5,553 nucleotides of DNA, taken from Thioalkalivibrio sp. (GTDB lineage Bacteria; Pseudomonadota; Gammaproteobacteria; Ectothiorhodospirales; Ectothiorhodospiraceae). This document shows positions 1 to 4,804 of this stretch, in pieces; position 1 is the stretch's first letter; every line of letters begins with the position of its first letter. The position numbers were made by a program, and so were the translations under genes. The stretch is taken from contig SLNI01000111.1 in NCBI GenBank assembly GCA_007133115.1, positions 1-5,553 of the forward strand, written 5' to 3'. The notes beneath the pieces were generated by a model, which made no database searches, had not been told where the DNA came from, and saw only the letters and a program-made list of their open reading frames with translations.

Positions 1-5
1 AAATA

Positions 6-81
6 TGGCGTCCCCACGGGGATTCGAACCCCGGTCGCCGCCGTGAAAGGGCGGTGTCCTAGGCCTCTAGACGATGGGGAC
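6..81 (-). tRNA. tRNA-Glu (anticodon UUC)
   Basis: A 76-nt tRNA with encoded CCA (complement at 6-8). Read on the minus strand, the acceptor GTCCCCA pairs fully with TGGGGAC, with G as discriminator. The anticodon stem CCGCC/GGCGG encloses the loop CTTTCAC, giving anticodon UUC (plus-strand 45-47). The T arm carries GGTTCGAATCC. The sequence resembles gammaproteobacterial tRNA-Glu. It is the last gene of a minus-strand series headed by gltX, whose product charges this tRNA. No terminator can be seen because only five bases follow before the window edge. Confidence 0.97.
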
Positions 82-103
82 GCAGAGGCAGCGTCGTACT
101 GCT

Positions 104-322
104 TTACTCAGGGGGACCTTTCGGCTCGGACCCGTCACCGGGGCTGTGCAGAAGGGTCGTGACTACACCGTTGAACACCAGCAGGAATCCTACGGGTACC
201 ATCGCGATCAAGGGTTTGGCCCAGGCATCACTGCCGAAGAACATCAACCCGAAACCGCCGATCAAACCGACTGCTCCGAGCACGAGACCGAGGTACAGCG
301 AAATCATCCCGAACTTGTGCAT
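104..322 (-). CDS. small two-helix membrane protein of unknown function
   Basis: This 72-residue protein is not one I recognise. It has two clear hydrophobic segments, about residues 6-29 (glycine-rich, starting MISLYLGLVLG) and about 37-58 (PLIAMVPVGFLLVFNG). A short loop containing GSDAWAK joins them, and the tail is polar and proline-rich, ending PKGPPE. It therefore looks like an inner-membrane hairpin protein with no enzymatic motif. The reading frame extends upstream to a GTG at 340, giving 78 residues. That GTG lies only four bases from the tRNA-Ala 3' end and would lose any ribosome site after tRNA processing, so I prefer the ATG at 322, preceded by the weak purine-rich GAGCAAGG. The gene sits on the same strand as, and between, tRNA-Ala and tRNA-Glu, ending 22 bases before the latter. 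Hydrophobic composition and orientation argue that it is real, but expression is unproven. Confidence 0.65.
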   Translation of the reverse strand: MHKFGMISLYLGLVLGAVGLIGGFGLMFFGSDAWAKPLIAMVPVGFLLVFNGVVTTLLHSPGDGSEPKGPPE

Positions 323-344
323 GCCTTGCTCGCATTCCACCTTT

Positions 345-420
345 TGGTGGAGCCAGGCGGGATCGAACCGCCGACCTCCTGCATGCCATGCAGGCGCTCT
401 CCCAGCTGAGCTATGGCCCC
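345..420 (-). tRNA. tRNA-Ala (anticodon GGC)
   Basis: A 76-nt tRNA with encoded CCA (complement at 345-347). On the minus strand the acceptor GGGGCCA pairs with TGGCTCC and contains a G3-U70 wobble, the classic alanine identity element, followed by discriminator A73. The anticodon stem CCTGC/GCAGG encloses the loop ATGGCAT, giving anticodon GGC (plus-strand 385-387). The D arm begins TAGCTCAGCTGGGAGAGC and the T loop contains GGTTCGATCC. It begins 40 bases after the gltX stop codon on the same strand with no obvious terminator between, so read-through from gltX is likely. Confidence 0.97.
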
Positions 421-460
421 GAAAGGCGAGCGCGCAATTTACCCACGCGACCCGGGGGTG

Positions 461-1867
461 TCAAGCGGATGACTCGGAAATCTTGGTTTGCGCCCGCTCG
501 ATGCGGGCCAGCGTCCGCTCGCGCCCAACCAGGACCAGGGTTTCGTCGATCGAGGGCGACATGGTACTGCCGGTCAACGCGACCCGCAGCGGCTGTGCCA
601 CCTTGCCGAGTTTCAGCTCCAGCATCTCCCCGGTGCGCAGCACGACCTGGTGCAGGGCGTCCTTCTCCCAGGCGCCCAGCGCGCGGAAACCGTCGTGCAG
701 CGCCTGCAGCACCGGCAGGGCCGCAGACGTCAGGTTTTTCTGGAAGGCCTTCTCGTCGTACCCGGCGAACTCGCGGTAGAAATAGACGCTGGCCTCGGCC
801 ATTTCACGCAGGGTGTGGCAGCGGTCACGCTGCACCTGCACCACGTCGCGCGGCTCGGGACCGGTCGACGGGTCGATCCCGATCTGGCCCAGGTGCCAAC
901 TGAGCTCACGGGCGACGTGGTCGGGCTCCAGCGTACGGATATAGTGCTGGTTCAGCCAAAGCAGCTTTTCGGGGTTGATCGCCGAGGCGGACTGATTCAC
1001 GTCGCCGATATCGAACAACCGGACCAGTTCGTCGAGCGTGAAGATCTCCTGGTCGCCGTGGGACCAGCCCAGGCGCACCAGGTAGTTCAGGATCGCTTCG
1101 GGCAGGAAGCCCTCGTCACGGTATTGCATCACCGACACCGCGCCGTGGCGCTTGGAAAGCTTGGTTCCGTCGGGCCCCAGGATCATCGGCAGGTGGCCGT
1201 AGCGCGGCGCTTCCGCGCCCAGAGCCTTCAGGATGTTGATCTGGCGTGGCGTATTGTTCAGGTGATCATCGCCCCGGATCACGTGCGTGATGTCCATGTC
1301 CATGTCGTCGACCACGACGGTCAGATTGTAGGTTGGGGTGCCGTCGGAGCGGGCGATGATCAGGTCGTCCAGTTCACTGTTCTGGAAGACCACCCTGCCC
1401 CGCACCATGTCGTCGACGATGGTCACGCCCTCCCCCGGCTGACGGAACCGCACCACCGGCTGCACGCCTTCCCGCGGCTCGGTGCGATGACGGCAGCGCC
1501 CGTCGTAACGGGGCTTCTCCTTGCGCTCCATCTGCCCTGTCCGCATCGATTCCAGTTCCTCGCGCGTGCAGTAGCAGTGGTAGGCGTGGCCGGCATCGAG
1601 CAGCTGCTGGATCACCTCCCGGTATCGCGGGAAGTGCTGGGTCTGATAGAACGGCCCCCGATCGTAGTTCAGGCCCAGCCAGGACATGCCCTCGAGAATC
1701 GCGTTCACCGACTCGACGGTGCTGCGCTCAAGGTCGGTGTCCTCGATGCGCAACACGAACGCGCCGCCGTGGTGACGCGCGTAGAGCCAGGAGAAAAGCG
1801 CCGTGCGGGCACCGCCGATGTGCAGGAATCCGGTGGGACTGGGGGCGAAACGGGTGCAAGTGCTCAT
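461..1867 (-). CDS. gltX: glutamyl-tRNA synthetase
   Basis: This cytoplasmic class I aminoacyl-tRNA synthetase ligates glutamate to tRNA-Glu using ATP. At 468 residues it is close to the 471 of the E. coli enzyme and appears complete. The N-terminal Rossmann fold carries the HIGH-type signature HIGG (residues 16-19, after FAPSPTGFL) and the conserved RIEDTD (40-45). A zinc-binding insert has Cys98, Cys100, Cys125 and His127, the arrangement of the E. coli-type enzyme. The second signature KLSKR (236-240) lies in [12 protein letters not shown]. The remainder, from about residue 320, is the helical anticodon-binding region. The ATG at 1867 immediately precedes the conserved [12 protein letters not shown] start; its ribosome site is weak (TTAGAG about eight bases upstream). 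Downstream on the same strand are tRNA-Ala, a small membrane protein gene and tRNA-Glu. Whether the enzyme is discriminating cannot be read from motifs alone. Confidence 0.98.
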   Translation of the reverse strand: MSTCTRFAPSPTGFLHIGGARTALFSWLYARHHGGAFVLRIEDTDLERSTVESVNAILEGMSWLGLNYDRGPFYQTQHFPRYREVIQQLLDAGHAYHCYCTREELESMRTGQMERKEKPRYDGRCRHRTEPREGVQPVVRFRQPGEGVTIVDDMVRGRVVFQNSELDDLIIARSDGTPTYNLTVVVDDMDMDITHVIRGDDHLNNTPRQINILKALGAEAPRYGHLPMILGPDGTKLSKRHGAVSVMQYRDEGFLPEAILNYLVRLGWSHGDQEIFTLDELVRLFDIGDVNQSASAINPEKLLWLNQHYIRTLEPDHVARELSWHLGQIGIDPSTGPEPRDVVQVQRDRCHTLREMAEASVYFYREFAGYDEKAFQKNLTSAALPVLQALHDGFRALGAWEKDALHQVVLRTGEMLELKLGKVAQPLRVALTGSTMSPSIDETLVLVGRERTLARIERAQTKISESSA

Positions 1868-1908
1868 TTGGGCTCTAAGGGCGTGGGGAGTGGACGCGGA
1901 AGCGTTTC

Positions 1909-1937
1909 AGGGTAGCAAAGTCCAGGGGCCCAGACAG
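1909..1937 (-). promoter_or_regulatory. candidate gltX promoter (extended -10)
   Basis: On the minus strand a TGC-TACCCT extended -10 element (TACCCT is the complement of 1909-1914, TGC of 1915-1917) lies 17 bases from a poor -35 match, CTGTCT (complement of 1932-1937). Transcription would begin near 1902, leaving a leader of about 35 bases before the gltX ATG. The -10 matches TATAAT at only three positions and the -35 matches at three, so the call rests mainly on position and the TG extension. Confidence 0.3.
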
Positions 1938-1953
1938 CCTGCCGGACTTTTGC
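1915..1953. repeat. inverted repeat in the divergent intergenic region
   Basis: GCAAAGTCC at 1915-1923 is matched by the inverted copy GGACTTTTGC at 1944-1953, with one extra T in the right arm. The 20-base spacer could pair further through AGG (1924-1926) and CCT (1938-1940). It overlaps the proposed gltX promoter spacer and lies just upstream of the proposed btuB promoter, so an operator or a leader hairpin are both possible. No T-tract follows the stem, so I do not call it a terminator. Confidence 0.4.
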
Positions 1954-1960
1954 AGGCGCC

Positions 1961-1989
1961 TTGCCAGCCGTGGAAACTGGGAGTAATGT
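1961..1989 (+). promoter_or_regulatory. candidate promoter for the riboswitch-btuB operon
   Basis: TTGCCA (1961-1966, five of six matches to the -35 consensus) is followed after 17 bases by TAATGT (1984-1989, three of six matches to the -10 consensus). The spacing is ideal for a housekeeping sigma factor. Initiation would fall around 1996, about 50 bases before the riboswitch, so the whole aptamer would be transcribed. The weak -10 leaves the call tentative. Confidence 0.35.
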
Positions 1990-2011
1990 CCCCACCGCGT
2001 CCGTGGGAAAG

Positions 2012-2040
2012 GGCGCGAAGCGCGCCGGCGTTGCGCCGGC
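2012..2040 (+). repeat. two overlapping GC-rich hairpins before the riboswitch
   Basis: GGCGCG (2012-2017) can pair with CGCGCC (2021-2026) around an AAG loop. GCCGGCG (2024-2030) can pair with CGCCGGC (2034-2040) around a TTG loop. The two share bases 2024-2026, so they compete or stack imperfectly. GCGCCGGC also occurs as a direct repeat here. There is no T-run on either strand directly after the second stem. They would form part of the transcribed leader if the proposed promoter is right. Confidence 0.4.
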
Positions 2041-2045
2041 ATCAT

Positions 2046-2262
2046 GACCTTCCAGGTGTTCCGCCCTCCAAGGTGGAATGAAACGGGAAGCAGGTGAAAA
2101 ACCTGCGCTGCCCCCGCAACGGTAAGCGGAGATTCCGGATCCGACAGGATCCCGGAGTGCGACGGGACCACTGCCACTGCGCCGAAACGGCGTGGGAAGG
2201 CGTCCCGCCACGTCGATACATGCATCGACGTTCCGCAAGCCCGGAGACCGGCCTGAAAGGTT
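2046..2262 (+). ncRNA. cobalamin riboswitch aptamer
   Basis: This is a cis-acting B12 sensor upstream of btuB. The B12 box AAGCCCGGAGACCGGCCT (2237-2254) is a near-perfect family match. P1 pairs 2048-2056 (CCTTCCAGG) with 2252-2260 (CCTGAAAGG) at eight of nine positions. P2 can form from 2061-2065 and 2072-2076. The conserved core GGGAAG then P4 GCAGGT/ACCTGC (2090-2095/2101-2106) is followed by P5 GCT/AGC (2107-2109/2125-2127), enclosing the invariant L5 core CCCCGCAAC. Further stems occur at 2134-2156 (GGATCC arms, GACA loop), 2180-2192 (CGCCG/CGGCG) and 2211-2230 (CGTCGAT/ATCGACG). The CACTG and GGGAAGG elements suggest the larger, adenosylcobalamin-type architecture (inference). Position ahead of a cobalamin receptor gene agrees. 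No T-tract terminator follows, favouring translational control. Confidence 0.96.
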
Positions 2263-2353
2263 GCAACCAGACCGCGGCGGGCTGTCTGGGCGGATTGCGG
2301 CGGCTGCCTGCGCGGCCCGTCGAGCCTTCCGTCTTGCCCGTCCGGCCGTATCA

Positions 2354-2375
2354 ATGGCTTGCGGAGGGCAACCAT
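2354..2375 (+). promoter_or_regulatory. hairpin presenting the btuB ribosome binding site
   Basis: GGAGGG (2363-2368) is a strong Shine-Dalgarno sequence five bases before the ATG at 2374, and it decides the btuB start. It lies in a stem-loop: ATGG (2354-2357) pairs with CCAT (2372-2375), C2358 is bulged, and TTGC (2359-2362) pairs with GCAA (2368-2371), leaving GGAGG as the five-base loop. The first two bases of the start codon are in the stem. TTGCGG (2359-2364) is exactly complementary to CCGCAA in riboswitch loop L5 (2114-2119). This is consistent with the loop-loop contact known to link cobalamin aptamers to ribosome-site hairpins. The contact here is inferred, not shown. Confidence 0.6.
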
Positions 2376-4185
2376 GCACCACAGCTTTTCCACGTTTCAG
2401 ACCCGGGGCCTGCGCCTTGCGGTACTCACGGTCCTGGCCACGTCCGGGGCGGCACAGGCCGCCGAGCGGCTCGACCCGATCGTCGTCACCACACCGATGC
2501 GCATGGCGCAGACCGTCGATGAATCCCTGCACCCGGTGACGGTTCTGACCCGGGACGACATCGAGCGCCGCCAGCCCGCGGACGTACCCGCGCTGCTGCG
2601 CGGCCTGCCCGGTGTGCAGGTCAGCAGCACCGGCGGTTTCGGCAAGCAGTCCAGCGTGTTCCTGCGCGGCAGCAACGCCAATCAGCTGATCGTGTTGATC
2701 GACGGTGTCCGGGCCGGCTCGGCGACTGCCGGGGGCGCAGCCTGGGAGTTCATCCCGGTGGATCAGATCGAGCGCGTGGAGGTGGTGCGCGGACCCCGCG
2801 CTTCAGCCTACGGTGCCGATGCGGTGGGCGGTGTGATCCAGATCTTCACGCGCGGTGCGGAAGGCGGTTCGACCCGTGAAGTCAGCGCGGGCTACGGCCG
2901 CTTCGATACCCGTAAGGCCAGCGTGTCGCTGGGCGATCAGGGCGAAGCGTTTCGGTATCACCTCGGGTTCAGTCACGTCGCCAGCGACGGCTACGACGTG
3001 CGCAGCGACGGCGATCCCGACGACGACGGATACCGCAACGATTCCCTGAACCTGCGGTTGGGGTATGCCGCCGCATCGGGCTTCGATATCGAGGCGCGCC
3101 TGCTTCGTGCCGAGGGTGAGACCGATTTCGACAACGCCTTCGGCATGCCCGGGGAGAGCCGCGAGGATTTCGTGCAGCAGGCTACCTCGGTGTTGCTGTC
3201 CGCACCCCTCGGGGAAGGGCTTCGGGGGCGGCTGACCGTGGGGGAGACCCGCGACGAACGCGATACCACCGACGCCGGCTTCGATTTCCAATTCGACACC
3301 CGACGCCAGAATGTAACGGCGGAACTGGACTGGGAGACGGCCATCGGGCAGATGACCCTGGGCGCCGACTACCTGGAAGACCGGGTCTCCAGCAGCGTGG
3401 ACTACGCCCGCGATCGCCGCGACACCCGCGCGGTCTTCGCCCAGCTTCAGAGCGACTTTGGCCCGCACCGGCTGGGCGCGGGTCTGCGGCATGACCGCTT
3501 CAGCGATTTCGGCAACCGCAACACCGGGGATTTCGCCTGGGGATACCGGTTTACCGAGGACTGGGATTTCCGTGCCAGCGTCGGCACCGCGTTCCGGGCC
3601 CCGACCTTCAACGAGCTGTACTTTCCCTTTGGGGGCAACCCCACGCTGGAACCCGAGCGCTCGCGCAATCTCGAGGCGGGGCTTACCCACTTCCGTGGGG
3701 CGCATGCACTTTCGGTCACCACGTTCCAGAACCGGATCCGCGACCTGATCGTGCTGGACGCCAACTTCATTCCCCAGAATGCGAGCCGGGCCCGCATCAC
3801 GGGTGTCGAAGCGGAGTGGTCCTGGATCACCGGTGACTGGCGCGCCTCCGCGGCCTACACCTGGTTACGTGCCCGGGACGAGGAAACGAACCTGCAACTG
3901 CCCCGGCGCGCACGCGACAGCCTGCGGCTCGATCTCGATCGTGACCTGGATCGCGCGAGCCTCGGCGCCAGCGTGATCGGCCAGGGCCGCCGCTACGACG
4001 ACCGCACCAACGCGGTGGAATTGCCCGCCTACGCGACCCTGGATCTGCGCGCGGGCTATCGGCTGAGCCCACAATGGACAGCATCGGCGACCTGGACCAA
4101 CCTGCTCGACCGCGACTACGAGACCGTGGCGGGGTATCCGCAGCCGGGTCAGGCGTTCAACCTCGAGCTGAGGGGGCGGTTTTGA
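2374..4185 (+). CDS. btuB: TonB-dependent cobalamin receptor BtuB
   Basis: This outer-membrane receptor imports cobalamin using energy from TonB-ExbBD. The 603-residue product has a signal peptide (about 1-29, cleavage likely after AQA) and a TonB box within LDPIVVTTP (33-41). A plug domain follows (about 45-160) with typical stretches LLRGLPGVQV, FLRGSNANQLIVLIDGVR and IERVEVVRGPRASAYGADAVGGVI. The rest is a beta-barrel ending in RGRF, the usual terminal aromatic. An acidic DGDPDDDGY cluster (212-220) resembles the calcium-binding loop of E. coli BtuB, in which calcium assists cobalamin binding. The frame extends back to a TTG at 2359, but the ribosome site GGAGGG lies inside that extension, so the ATG at 2374 is the start. 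The riboswitch directly upstream supports cobalamin rather than iron-siderophore transport. It is the first gene of the plus-strand operon. Confidence 0.95.
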   Translation: MHHSFSTFQTRGLRLAVLTVLATSGAAQAAERLDPIVVTTPMRMAQTVDESLHPVTVLTRDDIERRQPADVPALLRGLPGVQVSSTGGFGKQSSVFLRGSNANQLIVLIDGVRAGSATAGGAAWEFIPVDQIERVEVVRGPRASAYGADAVGGVIQIFTRGAEGGSTREVSAGYGRFDTRKASVSLGDQGEAFRYHLGFSHVASDGYDVRSDGDPDDDGYRNDSLNLRLGYAAASGFDIEARLLRAEGETDFDNAFGMPGESREDFVQQATSVLLSAPLGEGLRGRLTVGETRDERDTTDAGFDFQFDTRRQNVTAELDWETAIGQMTLGADYLEDRVSSSVDYARDRRDTRAVFAQLQSDFGPHRLGAGLRHDRFSDFGNRNTGDFAWGYRFTEDWDFRASVGTAFRAPTFNELYFPFGGNPTLEPERSRNLEAGLTHFRGAHALSVTTFQNRIRDLIVLDANFIPQNASRARITGVEAEWSWITGDWRASAAYTWLRARDEETNLQLPRRARDSLRLDLDRDLDRASLGASVIGQGRRYDDRTNAVELPAYATLDLRAGYRLSPQWTASATWTNLLDRDYETVAGYPQPGQAFNLELRGRF

Positions 4186-4193
4186 CCGCCCCT
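4172..4193 (+). other. stem-loop spanning the btuB stop codon
   Basis: GGGGCGGT (4173-4180) pairs perfectly with ACCGCCCC (4185-4192) around the loop TTTG; a G-U pair (4172-4193) can extend it. The TGA stop (4183-4185) lies in the loop and first stem base. No T-run follows, so it is not a standard intrinsic terminator. It could dampen read-through, protect the btuB message or mark a processing point before the adenosyltransferase gene. Confidence 0.5.
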
Positions 4194-4240
4194 GCGTCAC
4201 CGGCCACCGTGCTGTTCCCAATCCACCCAGGGAGGTCCTG

Positions 4241-4801
4241 ATGGGCAATCGCCTCACCCGCATCACCACCCGCACCGGCGACGACGGCAGCACGGGTCTG
4301 GCGACAGGCACGCGCCTGCCGAAGGACTCGGCCCGCATCGAAGTCATGGGCGACGTCGACGAGCTGAACAGCGTTCTGGGTCTTGTCCTGGCGCAGAATC
4401 CCGGGAGCCCGCGGTCGGATTGGCTCCTGGAGATCCAGCACGACCTGTTCGACCTCGGCGGCGAACTGGCACTGCCGGGACAGGCGCTGATGGCGCCCGA
4501 GCGCGTGTTCTGGCTGGAGGAACGCCAGGAGGAGATGAATGCGGTGCTACCGCCGCTGAAGGAGTTCATCCTGCCGGGCGGCGGCGCGGCGGCCACGACC
4601 ACTCACCTCGCGCGGGCGGTATGCCGTCGCGCGGAACGCCATCTCGTGCACCTGCACCGGGAAGAACCCGTCACCGAAGTGGCCCGCCAGTACCTGAATC
4701 GGCTGTCCGACTTTTTGTTCGTGCTGGCGCGCGTGCTGGCCCGGGAAACCGGGGACGGTGAAGTGTTCTGGCGCAGCCGGAGAACTCGCGGGGTCGAGTG
4801 A
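4241..4801 (+). CDS. pduO: PduO-type ATP:cob(I)alamin adenosyltransferase
   Basis: This cytoplasmic enzyme transfers the adenosyl group of ATP to reduced cobalamin, producing adenosylcobalamin; many homologues are named cob(I)yrinic acid a,c-diamide adenosyltransferase. The 186-residue product is full length for a stand-alone PduO-family domain. Diagnostic motifs are the N-terminal ATP-binding RTGDDGSTGL (11-20), VDELN (39-43), LPGGGAAATTTHLARAV, the RxxxRRxER helix (125-133) and YLNRLSDFLF (151-160). The family works as a trimer with active sites between subunits. The ATG follows GGAGG (4231-4235) with five-base spacing, so the start is well supported. It begins 55 bases after btuB and ends three bases before btuF, fitting an operon for uptake and activation of cobalamin. 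The symbol is by family; this is not part of a propanediol microcompartment cluster. The CobA/BtuR type is a different fold and does not fit. Confidence 0.95.
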   Translation: MGNRLTRITTRTGDDGSTGLATGTRLPKDSARIEVMGDVDELNSVLGLVLAQNPGSPRSDWLLEIQHDLFDLGGELALPGQALMAPERVFWLEERQEEMNAVLPPLKEFILPGGGAAATTTHLARAVCRRAERHLVHLHREEPVTEVARQYLNRLSDFLFVLARVLARETGDGEVFWRSRRTRGVE

Positions 4802-4804
4802 ACC

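Noticed and set aside
74..409. Plus-strand open frame of 111 codons at the left end
   Set aside because: It runs through both tRNA genes in antisense and has no ribosome site or domain signature.
488..1915. Long plus-strand open frame of 475 codons opposite gltX
   Set aside because: It is the antisense shadow of a complete glutamyl-tRNA synthetase with all signatures. The translation is His/Val/Arg-rich with no recognisable domain, as expected for antisense of GC-rich coding DNA.
2359..2373. TTG start for btuB fifteen bases upstream of the ATG
   Set aside because: The Shine-Dalgarno sequence GGAGGG at 2363-2368 would lie within the coding region, while it is ideally spaced for the ATG at 2374, which also gives a standard signal peptide.
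1864..2532. Minus-strand open frames of 222 and 172 codons across the intergenic region
   Set aside because: They run antisense through the cobalamin riboswitch and the start of btuB, overlap the gltX start, and have low-complexity Arg/Pro/Gly composition without domain features.
2803..3705. Minus-strand open frame of 300 codons opposite btuB
   Set aside because: It lies entirely inside the well-supported btuB coding region and has no recognisable motif; absence of stops is explained by high GC content.
4172..4193. Intrinsic terminator after btuB
   Set aside because: The stem is strong, but no T-run follows it, and two genes of the same pathway continue on the same strand with good spacing.
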